From assembly GCA_019116445.1 (NCBI GenBank), contig DXBP01000049.1:78860-142859 (forward strand): a stretch of DNA of 64,000 nucleotides, read 5' to 3'. The notes beneath the pieces are model-generated. The model did not search any database, was not told the DNA's origin, and worked only from the letters and a program-made list of their open reading frames with translations. The DNA is from Candidatus Gemmiger excrementigallinarum. GTDB taxonomy: Bacteria > Bacillota > Clostridia > Oscillospirales > Ruminococcaceae. A program made the translations under genes and the position numbers. Of the stretch, positions 9,701 through 18,734 are shown piece by piece. Numbering within the stretch: position 1 is the first letter of the stretch; every line of letters begins with the position of its first letter.

Positions 9701-11031
9701 ATCGACAGAAAAAACTGGCCGTCCTGGTAGGCGTTCTGGTGGCGCTGTGCGCCATCATCGCCATCGTTTCCGGCGTGCAGAAACACATGGACACCATCTC
9801 CACGGTGGATGAGGAGATCTTCGCCACCGCCGAAAGCGCCCTGACCGAAGTATCCTGGACCAAGGACGGCACCTCGCTGACCTTTACCCAGACCGACGAT
9901 ACCTGGTCCGATGCATCGGATGCCGCCTTCCCGGTGGATCAGGACAAGATGACGGAGTTCCTGGAACATTTCGAGAGCGTCCACGCCAGCTTCATCATTG
10001 AGGATGTGGAGGACTTCGGCCAGTACGGCCTGGATACCCCCTCCTGCACCATCACCTTCACCAGCGCCGACGGCGTAACCACCCTGCAGATGGGCGATTA
10101 CTCCGCCATGGACGAGAAGCGCTATCTGACGCTGGGGGACGGCACCGTCTACCTCATCGACGATGACCTGGAACAGTATATCGCCACCGACCGGGACGAC
10201 CTGATGCGCCAGGACAACATCCCCGACTACGATACGCTGGACGGCCTTACCGCCACCGGCGAAACGGCCTTCACGGTGGAACACCACCCCGATGAGGCCC
10301 TGACCTACACCGACGCCTACGAGTATTATCTCAACGAAAACGGCAGTTACAAGGCGCTGTCCACCACCAAAGTGGAGGACTTTGTGACGACGCTGAAGGA
10401 CCTGGACCGCACCGACTACGCCACCTACACGGCGGATGCCTCGGTGCTGGGGGACTACGGCCTGGACACCCCGGCGGTGACCTTCACCGTGACCACCACC
10501 GCCGATGAGGAACAGAGCACCGCGACCCTGGCCTTCGGCAAAAAAGGCGACAACTGCTATATGCGGATGGACGATTCGCCTATCATCTATAAGGTGGATG
10601 CCGACACCTACGACGATACCATCGCCGCCGCCGGGTACGATACCCTGCGCCCCGATGAGGTACTGGCCCTGAACTGGGACGATGTGCAGAGCATCGACTT
10701 CACCATCGGCGACACCACCTACACCGTGGATAAGAAGGGCGATACCTACCAGATCGGCGACGATGTGGTGGAATTCGACGATGTATCCGCGGCGGTGGAC
10801 GGCCTGGTGGTGAACGAATTTAACACCGAGTCCCCGTCCAAGAAGCAGGAGGCCGCCTTCACGGTCCACCTGGACAACGACGCTTTCCCCACGCTCACCG
10901 TCACAGTCTACCAGTATGACGGCGACAACTGCCTGGTACAGCTGGACGGCACCACGCTGGGACTTGTTTCCCGCTCGCTGGTGGTGGACCTGACCGAAGC
11001 AGTGAACGCCATCACCCTGGGGCTGGAATAA
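9697..11031 (+). CDS. DUF4340-type protein
   Basis: MNRQKKLAVLVGVLVALCAI... repeats of 'DYGLDTP..TFT' blocks as in DUF4340 proteins next to GldG. Confidence 0.78.
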   Translation: MNRQKKLAVLVGVLVALCAIIAIVSGVQKHMDTISTVDEEIFATAESALTEVSWTKDGTSLTFTQTDDTWSDASDAAFPVDQDKMTEFLEHFESVHASFIIEDVEDFGQYGLDTPSCTITFTSADGVTTLQMGDYSAMDEKRYLTLGDGTVYLIDDDLEQYIATDRDDLMRQDNIPDYDTLDGLTATGETAFTVEHHPDEALTYTDAYEYYLNENGSYKALSTTKVEDFVTTLKDLDRTDYATYTADASVLGDYGLDTPAVTFTVTTTADEEQSTATLAFGKKGDNCYMRMDDSPIIYKVDADTYDDTIAAAGYDTLRPDEVLALNWDDVQSIDFTIGDTTYTVDKKGDTYQIGDDVVEFDDVSAAVDGLVVNEFNTESPSKKQEAAFTVHLDNDAFPTLTVTVYQYDGDNCLVQLDGTTLGLVSRSLVVDLTEAVNAITLGLE

Positions 11032-11067
11032 CGCCGCCCCCGCAGCCAGAATCCTGACCGCAACAAA

Positions 11068-11104
11068 GCCCCGCACCGGTTCCACAGACCGGTGCGGGGC
11101 TTTT
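11068..11104 (+). terminator. intrinsic terminator
   Basis: GCCCCGCACCGGT-TCCACAG-ACCGGTGCGGGGC-TTTT. Confidence 0.88.
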
Positions 11105-11278
11105 ACAATGCCAGGGCGTTGTCGTTACAAATGTCGGAAGTTGTCAGGACAAAGGGGAAAGATTAACAGTGTCGGCTGCGGGGCGGGGGTGGTAGTATAG
11201 TACCATTCCCGCGGGGGGCATAAAACGGTACCCCCGCCGCGTACAAAAGGACTAGCAATCGTATGGAGGTGCACCGTT

Positions 11279-12637
11279 ATGGCACAAAATTCTTCCCTGA
11301 AAAATGCCGCGCTCTCTGCCGGTATGGAACAGGTTCTGCATTATCTGGAAAAAGACCCCGAAACCAATATCCCCAAGATCATGAAACTCATCGACACCGT
11401 GACCCCGAAGGACTGGTACGCCAAACAGCGTGCGGCCTTCCGCAAGGCCATCGACGAAAAGAGCAACTGGTACCAGCTGATCATGAAGGTGTACGAGCTG
11501 GACCCCGGTGTGCGGCAGGCTTTCTTCCGCAACTTTATCCTCAACGCCAGCCTGCAGGGCAGCGCCCGGCAGGACGAGGTCAGCGCCCGGGAAAACTGCA
11601 ACGTGCCCTGGGCCATTCTGCTGGACCCCACCTCGGCCTGCAATATGCACTGCACCGGCTGCTGGGCGGCGGAATACGGCAACCGGCTCAACCTCACCTT
11701 TGAGGAACTGGATTCCATCGTCACCCAGGGCAAGGAACTGGGCACCTATATGTACATCTTCACCGGCGGCGAGCCGCTGGTGCGCAAAAAGGACGTTATC
11801 GCCCTGTGCGAAAAGCACAGCGACTGCGAGTTCCTGAGCTTCACCAACGGCACCCTCATTGACGAGGAATTCTGCCGGGAGATGCTGCGGGTCAAGAACT
11901 TCGTGCCCGCCTTCAGCCTGGAAGGGTTCGAGTCCGCCAACGATTCCCGCCGGGGCGAGGGCGCCTACCAGAAAGTCCAGAAGGCCATGAAGCTGCTGAA
12001 AGACCACAAGCTGCCCTTCGGTATTTCGGCCTGCTACACCAGCGCCAACTATGCCGACATCAGCAGCGAAGCCTTCTTTGATTCCATCATCGATGCCGGC
12101 GCGCTGTTTGTCTGGTTCTTCCACTATATGCCGGTGGGCAGCGGGGCCGCGCCCCAGCTGCTGCCCACGCCGGAACAGCGCACCGAAGTCTACAACCGCA
12201 TCCGCGCCTTCCGCCAGACCAAGCCCATCTTCTCCATGGACTTCCAGAACGACGCCGAGTACGTGGGCGGCTGCATCGCCGGCGGCCGCCGCTACCTGCA
12301 CATCAACGCCCGGGGCGATGTGGAACCCTGCGTCTTTATCCACTATTCCAATGTGAACATCCGCAACTGCACGCTGCTGGAAGCGCTGAAATCGCCGCTG
12401 TTCATGGCCTACCACGACGGCCAGCCCTTCAACGGCAATATGCTGCGCCCCTGCCCCATGCTGGAAAACCCCGAAAAGCTGCGCAAGATGGTGCATGACA
12501 CCGGCGCCGTTTCCACCGACTACGAGTCGCCGGAAGCGGTGGACACCCTGTGCGACCGCACCACGCCCTACGCCGAAGCCTGGAAGCCCCAGGCCGAAAA
12601 ACTCTGGAGCGAGAGCCACCCCCACAAGGCGGAATAA
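11279..12637 (+). CDS. radical SAM / SPASM-type protein
   Basis: CNMHCTGC (CxxxCxxC) motif, FTGGEPLVRK, C-terminal CxxxGxxYLHINARGDVEPC...C cluster motif. Confidence 0.93.
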   Translation: MAQNSSLKNAALSAGMEQVLHYLEKDPETNIPKIMKLIDTVTPKDWYAKQRAAFRKAIDEKSNWYQLIMKVYELDPGVRQAFFRNFILNASLQGSARQDEVSARENCNVPWAILLDPTSACNMHCTGCWAAEYGNRLNLTFEELDSIVTQGKELGTYMYIFTGGEPLVRKKDVIALCEKHSDCEFLSFTNGTLIDEEFCREMLRVKNFVPAFSLEGFESANDSRRGEGAYQKVQKAMKLLKDHKLPFGISACYTSANYADISSEAFFDSIIDAGALFVWFFHYMPVGSGAAPQLLPTPEQRTEVYNRIRAFRQTKPIFSMDFQNDAEYVGGCIAGGRRYLHINARGDVEPCVFIHYSNVNIRNCTLLEALKSPLFMAYHDGQPFNGNMLRPCPMLENPEKLRKMVHDTGAVSTDYESPEAVDTLCDRTTPYAEAWKPQAEKLWSESHPHKAE

Positions 12638-12643
12638 GGCGGC

Positions 12644-13195
12644 TCAGGAATGTAAGATATGCCCCCAGGGATTCTGGAACAGCAGCCAGTACAGCTGGTT
12701 GACCATGGTTTCCTTCTCAGCATCGGTGCGCAGGTCCTGCTCCACCAGCAGCCCCGAAATGCCGCAGGTATAAAAGGTCAGGAAGGCTTCCTCATCCGCC
12801 GGTGACATGGCCAGGTTGGGGTGCGCCCGGTGCAGCATATCCTGCAAATAGGTGGTGAACACCTGCACCAGCCGCCGCTCCATCTGTTCCCGCCAGCGGC
12901 TGGCCAAAATATGCTGCAGCGTCCGGCGGTGCTCGGTGGTGTAATCCACAAACAGCCGCAGCGCCTTGCGGGGGTCATCGGTGTGCATACTTTCTTCCAT
13001 CAACTGCTGGGCACCCTGGCGGGTCCACCAGTCCACTACATCCAGCACATCCTCAAAATGGTAGTAAAAAGTCTGCCGGCTGATGCCGCACAGGGCCACC
13101 AGCTCCTTCACGGTGATTTTTTCCAGGCTCTTTTTCTCCAGCAGCTGGAGCAGTGTATTGGCGATCTGCCGTTTGACATCGGCCGGCATAGACAT
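12644..13195 (-). CDS. TetR/AcrR family regulator
   Basis: MSMPADVKRQIANTLLQLLEKKSLEKITVKELVALCGISRQTFYYHFEDVLDVVDWW. Confidence 0.92.
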   Translation of the reverse strand: MSMPADVKRQIANTLLQLLEKKSLEKITVKELVALCGISRQTFYYHFEDVLDVVDWWTRQGAQQLMEESMHTDDPRKALRLFVDYTTEHRRTLQHILASRWREQMERRLVQVFTTYLQDMLHRAHPNLAMSPADEEAFLTFYTCGISGLLVEQDLRTDAEKETMVNQLYWLLFQNPWGHILHS

Positions 13196-13610
13196 TCCCT
13201 CCCGTTCTGTATTGTATCATTGTAGCACAAAACCACAGGTTGCGTCAAAACAGAACCACCCCGCTGTTGTACACAGCAGGGTGGTTTTTTGCTGTGCCGG
13301 CGGGGCGGCAGCCCACGGGGACGCCCCCGGCACCGGCCCGGAAAAAGATTTTTGCACCTGCCACAAAAATGAAAGAATTTTGCATCGCGGCATATTCTGC
13401 AAGGTCCCAAAATGCGGCAAACCCCGTGGCGCAGGCGGATTCTGGAGCGATTTCTGAAAAATCTGTACACTATGTACAAAAAATACTGCCAAAATGTAGA
13501 GAGTATCCCCGCTTGTCATGGCGTATCCTTTCTTTTATACTGGTATTAGGAAAAATGTTTCATTTTTACGGCGCGCCGCCGGGGTGCGTCCCTCCAAAGG
13601 AGTACCATCC

Positions 13611-14456
13611 ATGAATCCGTGTGATTTCTGGGAACTGCTGCGCTCGCGCTACAGCGAGCTGACCCGCTCAGGCCGGGTGGTGGCCGATTACCTGACCCGC
13701 CATGCCGAGGAAGCGCAATATCTGTCCATCTCGGCCCTGGCGGGGGAGTGCGGCGTGGCGGAAGCCACGATTTTCCGGTTCTGCCGCTCGCTGGGGTTCG
13801 ACGGGTACAACGAAATGAAGATCGCCCTGGCCCAGGCCAACGCGCTGCCGGCGGCGGGGGCCAACAAGCTGGAACCCGGCACCGATACCGCCACCCTGTG
13901 CACCCATGCCCTGGCGGTGGTCATGGAAGCCGTCAACGGCACCCGCACAGCGCTGGACCCCGATGCCATCGACGCAGCGGCCACCCTGCTGCAGCGGGCA
14001 AGGCAGGTGTTCTGCTTCGGGCAGGGGGGCAGCCAGATCCTGGCCAACGATATCTGGGCGCGGTTTGCCACGGTATCCACCAAATTCCGCACAGCGGGGG
14101 ACAGCCACATGCAGACCATCGCGGCCAGCCTGATGGTGCCCGAGGATGTGGTGCTGTTTGTGTCCTACTCCGGTTCCACCCGGGATATGATGGAAACCCT
14201 GCGCATCGCCAAGGAGAACGGCGCCAGGGTCATTTTGCTGACCCACTATGCCGACGCCCCGGGCACGGCCCTGGCCGACGTGGTGCTGTTGTGCGGTGCC
14301 AGGGAGAGCCCGCTGGAAGCGGGCAGCATCGCAGCCAAGATCGCGGTGCTTTTTGTGGCCGAAGTGCTGGTACTGCGCTATACCCTGGATAACCAGGAAC
14401 TTGCAGCCCTGGCCCGGGACCGCACCAGCAAGGCCCTGGCCCCCAAGCTGCTGTAA
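13611..14456 (+). CDS. MurR/RpiR family transcriptional regulator (HTH + SIS)
   Basis: LSISALAGECGVAEATIFRFCRSLGFDGYNEMK; SIS domain ending VLFVSYSGSTRDMMETLRIAKENGARVILLTHY. Confidence 0.93.
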   Translation: MNPCDFWELLRSRYSELTRSGRVVADYLTRHAEEAQYLSISALAGECGVAEATIFRFCRSLGFDGYNEMKIALAQANALPAAGANKLEPGTDTATLCTHALAVVMEAVNGTRTALDPDAIDAAATLLQRARQVFCFGQGGSQILANDIWARFATVSTKFRTAGDSHMQTIAASLMVPEDVVLFVSYSGSTRDMMETLRIAKENGARVILLTHYADAPGTALADVVLLCGARESPLEAGSIAAKIAVLFVAEVLVLRYTLDNQELAALARDRTSKALAPKLL

Positions 14457-14468
14457 CACAAAAACAAA

Positions 14469-14503
14469 ACCGGGAGGCCCCTGTGGGGGGCCTCCCGGTT
14501 TTT
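14469..14503 (+). terminator. intrinsic terminator after rpiR-like gene
   Basis: ACCGGGAGGCCCC-TGTG-GGGGCCTCCCGGT-TTTT. Confidence 0.85.
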
Positions 14504-14524
14504 GGGTGGATTCAGGCGGGCTGC

Positions 14525-15133
14525 CTGCCCGATGACGGTGGCCCAGGCGGCGCCGGCCACCCCCCAGTGGCACAGGAAGATGAACACCGGGTCCAGGATC
14601 GTGTTGATAATGGCGCCCAGCAGCATACAGACCATGGAAAAACGGGGGCTGCCGTCGGCACGGATCAGGTTGCTGATGGCGTTGGTCAAAATCAGCAGCG
14701 GCATACCCACGGCGGTGATGCGGGTGTAGGTCAGGGCGTAGGGCATCACGCTGTCGGTGCCGCCGAACAGCCGCAGCAGCTGCGGAGCGAACAGTTCCAG
14801 CACAACCATGTAGGCAAGGCCCAGCACCACCATCATGGTCACGGCGGAGCCCACCACCCGGCGGGCGGCCTCCTGCCGGCCGGCACCCAGATTCAGGTTG
14901 AAGCTGGCGGCGCTGCCCACGCCGATGAGCAGCGCAATGGCCAGGCAGATGGTGGACAGCGGATAGGCCACGTTGGTGGCGGCGTTGCCCAGATACCCCA
15001 CGCCCTGGCCGATGAAGATCTGGTCCACGATGTTGTACAGGGAACTCACCAGCATGGCCAGGATGCTGGGAATGGCGAAGGATGCCAGCAGCTGGGGCAG
15101 CGGGCGGCTGCCCAGCGGGTTTTCAGTCTGCAT
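14525..15133 (-). pseudogene. MATE family efflux transporter, 3'-truncated
   Basis: MQTENPLGSRPLPQLLASFAIPSILAMLVSSLYNIVDQIFIGQGVG... for ~203 aa, then homology stops (VIGQ|AARLNPPKNREAP..) and the ORF reads through the neighbour's terminator; normal MATE is ~450 aa. Confidence 0.8.
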
Positions 15134-15575
15134 GGTCGGGCACCTCCTCCTCGTTCCGGGCTACGGCACACAGGGCTGCCTGTTTAAGGGCGGCCTGCAG
15201 TTCGGCCCGGGTGCCGGGGGCCAGCCCGGTCAGAATTTGTTCCTGCCACTGCTGCCGCAGGCGAAGAATCTCAGGGTAGATATCCAGCGCCTTCCGGGTG
15301 GGGTAGACGCAGAAGGTGCGGCGGTCTTTGGGGTTGCTGCGCCGCTCCAGGAACCCCAGCTTCTCCAGCGCCACAATGGCCCGGGTCACATTGCTGGGGT
15401 GGATGTAAAAAATCTGGAAAAAGCGGTCCTGGGTCAGCCCCGGGTGCTCGCATACCTCCACAACGTACATATATTGGCTGGCGTTCAGCCCGTAGGGGGC
15501 CAGCGCCCGGTCCATGTGCATGGCGGTGTGCCGTGCGCCAATGGACATCCATTTGATGCAATCGTCCATTTGCAT
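15123..15575 (-). CDS. MarR family transcriptional regulator
   Basis: MQMDDCIKWMSIGARHTAMHMDRALAPYGLNASQYMYVVEVCEHPGLTQDRFFQIFYIHPSNVTRAIVALEKLGFLERRSNPKDRRT: MarR wHTH and wing. Confidence 0.93.
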   Translation of the reverse strand: MQMDDCIKWMSIGARHTAMHMDRALAPYGLNASQYMYVVEVCEHPGLTQDRFFQIFYIHPSNVTRAIVALEKLGFLERRSNPKDRRTFCVYPTRKALDIYPEILRLRQQWQEQILTGLAPGTRAELQAALKQAALCAVARNEEEVPDHAD

Positions 15576-15607
15576 ACTCTCCTTTCCCGTACAGCAGTAT
15601 ACACCCG

Positions 15608-15649
15608 ATTCATTGCGTGCGCAAGTAGTAATTTGCGTACGCAATGAAT
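15608..15649. promoter_or_regulatory. twin MarR-type operator in divergent promoter
   Basis: ATTCATTGCGTGCGCAA-N8-TTGCGTACGCAATGAAT; two TTGCGT(G/A)CGCAA palindromes exactly 20 bp apart. Confidence 0.7.
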
Positions 15650-15750
15650 TTTGCCCCGCGGGCCGCTGGCATCTGCCCGCCCGGCGTGGTATAATGCCTT
15701 TGACAGCCACCCGGTTGGCTGTACATTTTTTGTAAGGGAAGCGGTTCCCC

Positions 15751-16164
15751 ATGTGGCTCGTTTTTGCACTGGGGTCGTCGATTTTCGCGGCTCTCACCTC
15801 CATTCTTGCCAAAATCGGCATCGATGGCGTCAACTCCAATCTGGCAACGGCGGTGCGCACCACCGTGGTGCTGGCCATGGCCTGGGGTATGGTGTTTCTC
15901 ACCAACGCCCAGGGCGGCCTTACCCAGATCAACCGCCGCAGCTGGCTGTTCCTGATCCTTTCGGGGCTGGCTACCGGCGCCTCCTGGCTGTGCTACTACA
16001 AGGCGCTGCAGCTGGGCCCCGCCAGCAAGGTGGTGCCCATCGATAAGCTCAGCGTCGTCATCACGCTGGTGCTGGCCGCCCTGCTGCTCCACGAGGGCGT
16101 TACCCCCAAATCGGCCCTGGGGTGCGTGCTCATCGGCGCCGGTACGCTGCTGATGGTGATGTGA
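15751..16164 (+). CDS. half-size EamA/DMT transporter
   Basis: MWLVFALGSSIFAALTSILAKIGIDGVNSNLATAVRTTVVLAMAWGMV... single EamA repeat, 137 aa. Confidence 0.87.
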   Translation: MWLVFALGSSIFAALTSILAKIGIDGVNSNLATAVRTTVVLAMAWGMVFLTNAQGGLTQINRRSWLFLILSGLATGASWLCYYKALQLGPASKVVPIDKLSVVITLVLAALLLHEGVTPKSALGCVLIGAGTLLMVM

Positions 16165-16222
16165 GCATCGCGCTCAAAGAGGGGACCAGGCCCGCACGGC
16201 AAGGACCCGCAGACAAAAATAC

Positions 16223-16256
16223 TCCCCGCCCATCGGGCGGGGAGATTTTCCTTTTC
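16223..16256 (+). terminator. intrinsic terminator
   Basis: CTCCCCGCCC-ATC-GGGCGGGGAG-ATTTTCCTTTT. Confidence 0.8.
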
Positions 16257-17289
16257 AGCAGCGGATGGCCACCTTGATGACGCCGTCCCGGCGGTGCTCG
16301 AACAGGTCGTAGGCCGCCTCGATGTCCTTGAGGTCATAGGTGTGGGTGACCAGCGGGGTGGTGTCCAGCTTGCCCGCGGCGATCAGGTCCAGTGTTTCCC
16401 GGCAGTGGCAGCCGTCCACACCGCCAGTCTTGAAGATCAGGTTCTTGCCGTACATATCCGGCAGCGGCAGCACCTGGGGCGCATCGTACAGCGCCACCAC
16501 CGTCACGATGGCGTTGGGCCGGGCGCACTGCCACGCCAGCCGGAAGGTTTCGTCGCTGCCGGCTACTTCCAGCACGGTGTCGGCCCCACCGTGGTCGCTG
16601 TGGGCCTGCACAAAGTCCGGCAAATCTTCCGGCGGGGCGGTGAGCACCTGGGGATAGTGGGCCCGCACAAAGGCCAGGCGGTCGGCGTCCTTGTCGCACA
16701 CAAGGATGCGTTTGGGGTGGTACAGCGCCGCACACTGCAGGGTGCACAGCCCCGTGGGGCCTGCCCCCAGAATCAGCACGGTGTCCTCCGGTTGGATCTC
16801 GGAGATCTGGGCCGCCCAGTAGCCGGTGGCCAGCACGTCGCCCACAAACAGCGCCTGTTCGTCGGTGACGGTGTCGGGGATCTTCGTCAGCCCCTGGTCG
16901 GCGTAGGGCACCCGCACGTACTCGGCCTGGCCGCCGTCGATGCGGCAGCCCAGCGCCCAGCCGCCCTCGGGGTCGGTGCAGTTGTTCACCCAGCCGTGGC
17001 GGCAGAAAAAGCAGTCGCCGCAGAAGGTTTCCACGTTCACGGCCACCCGGTCGCCGGGACGCACGGTGGTCACCCCGGCGCCTACCTGCTCCACAATGCC
17101 CACCATCTCGTGTCCCACCGTGATGCCCGGCACCGCCCGGGGCACCGACCCGTGCTTGATGTGCAGGTCACTGGTGCAGATGCTGCCCAGCGTCACCTTC
17201 ACGATGGCGTCCCGGTCGTTCTGCAGGGTGGGTTTGGGTTTGTCCAGCAGGGCAAAGGCGCCCTGTTTCACATAGGTATATGCCAGCAT
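16255..17289 (-). CDS. zinc-dependent alcohol dehydrogenase (MDR family)
   Basis: GHEMVGIVEQVGAGVTTVRPGDRVAVNVETFCGDCFFCRHGWVNNC; Rossmann motif VLILGAGPTGLCTLQ. Confidence 0.92.
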   Translation of the reverse strand: MLAYTYVKQGAFALLDKPKPTLQNDRDAIVKVTLGSICTSDLHIKHGSVPRAVPGITVGHEMVGIVEQVGAGVTTVRPGDRVAVNVETFCGDCFFCRHGWVNNCTDPEGGWALGCRIDGGQAEYVRVPYADQGLTKIPDTVTDEQALFVGDVLATGYWAAQISEIQPEDTVLILGAGPTGLCTLQCAALYHPKRILVCDKDADRLAFVRAHYPQVLTAPPEDLPDFVQAHSDHGGADTVLEVAGSDETFRLAWQCARPNAIVTVVALYDAPQVLPLPDMYGKNLIFKTGGVDGCHCRETLDLIAAGKLDTTPLVTHTYDLKDIEAAYDLFEHRRDGVIKVAIRC

Positions 17290-17365
17290 ACAAGATGCCT
17301 CCTTTGCCTTTTATGGTAGCACAGCGCGCCGGAAAAAACCAGTGTTTCCCGGGAAATACAAAAAC

Positions 17366-17392
17366 GGGCAGGCCCCTCGCAGGGGTCTGCCC
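17366..17392 (-). terminator. intrinsic terminator for YibE/F gene
   Basis: Reverse strand GGGCAGACCCCTGCGAGGGGCCTGCCC-GTTTTTG. Confidence 0.8.
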
Positions 17393-17411
17393 GCAAACCG
17401 CGGCAGAAAAA

Positions 17412-18596
17412 TCAGGCGTTCCGGGCGGTGCGGTCGCCGCGGGTCAGCAGCAGCCCCGCCACCACGGCGGTGAAGGGGGCCACCGTCACCAGGCCGAAGC
17501 TGCCCACCAGCGTCTGCAAAATCTCGCTGGCAACGTACTTGTAGTTCAGGATGTTCAGGATGGGGGTGCCCTGGGCCATAAACACCATCAGCTGGGCCAT
17601 GCACCCGCCGGAGTAGGCCAGCAGCAGGGTGGTGGTCATGGTGCCCATGGCCGCCTGGCCGATGCGCATACCGCTGCCCACGGCCTCCCAGGGGCCGATG
17701 CCCGGCTTTTTTCGGATGACCTCGCTCACGCCGCTGGTAATATCCACGGCCAGGTCCATCATGGCGCCTGCCGCCCCGATGAAGATGCTGGCCATAAAGA
17801 TGTTGGTCAGGTCCAGGTTCTGGTACCCGGCGTACAGCAGCGTTTCGCTGTCGCTCATCACGGCGCCGTGGATTTTCAGCAGATGGGTGAACAGGATGCC
17901 CAGGCCGCAAGCGGTCACGGTGCCCAGCATACTGCCCAGTACCGCCACCAGGCTGCGGCGGTCATAGCCGTAGACAAAGACGATGATCACCACCGTCAGC
18001 AGCGCCACCAGCAAAAGGCCCATCACCAGCGGGTTGCCGCCCCGCAGGCAGGTGGGGATCATGACCTTCCAGATGGCCAGCACCGTGATGACGAAGGACA
18101 GCAGCGCCCGCACGCCGCCGGGGCCTGCAAACAGGATGAGCAGCAGCGAGAAGATGACCGCCAGCACGGCTTCCCAGGTGATGCGGTAATGGTCGATCAT
18201 CGTCACCGAGGTGATGGTGTCGCCCTGGTAGCTTACCACCACAAAGGCGCTGTCCCCCACGGCAAAGATCTTGTCCTGGGACAGACTGCCCGAAAGCAGG
18301 TTGGTGCCCTGGACCTCCCGCCCCTGGAACATCCCTTCCTCGATGCGCAGGGTGCAGACCTGATCGCCGGTCTGGATCAGCCCGGTGGAGATGACGGTGT
18401 CCTCGTTGGTGGCCAGCACGGTGGCCCGGACTTTCTGGGTGCCCTGGTAGATGACGGCCCCCTCGTAGCCCGTGGGCAAAGCCAGCAGTACGGCGGTGAG
18501 CAAAAGCCCCGGCAGCAGGGTGGCCCAGCCCACCGGCTGGTCGCCCCAGATACGGCGCAAAAACCGCAGGATCGCGCCAAAGATACGTTGCAGCAT
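17412..18596 (-). CDS. YibE/F family protein
   Basis: MLQRIFGAILRFLRRIW... polytopic, GAAGAMMDLAVDITSGVSEV...GMRIGQAAMGTMTTTLLLAYSG typical YibE/F block. Confidence 0.85.
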   Translation of the reverse strand: MLQRIFGAILRFLRRIWGDQPVGWATLLPGLLLTAVLLALPTGYEGAVIYQGTQKVRATVLATNEDTVISTGLIQTGDQVCTLRIEEGMFQGREVQGTNLLSGSLSQDKIFAVGDSAFVVVSYQGDTITSVTMIDHYRITWEAVLAVIFSLLLILFAGPGGVRALLSFVITVLAIWKVMIPTCLRGGNPLVMGLLLVALLTVVIIVFVYGYDRRSLVAVLGSMLGTVTACGLGILFTHLLKIHGAVMSDSETLLYAGYQNLDLTNIFMASIFIGAAGAMMDLAVDITSGVSEVIRKKPGIGPWEAVGSGMRIGQAAMGTMTTTLLLAYSGGCMAQLMVFMAQGTPILNILNYKYVASEILQTLVGSFGLVTVAPFTAVVAGLLLTRGDRTARNA

Positions 18597-18734
18597 AATC
18601 AGGATTCTCCTAAACCAAAGATTTTTTTCAAACAGGCCCCGTACGCAGCGCGGCCCCGCGGCGCATAGCACTGCGGGGTCGCGCTGTTTTCAACAGAAGG
18701 GGGACAGGAAAGCGGAAGGTTTCACAGCGGGGGC

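Noticed and set aside
11205-11245. GC-rich partial inverted repeat CGCGGGGG..CCCCCGCCGCG before the radical SAM gene
   Set aside because: Imperfect and expected by chance in GC-rich promoter DNA
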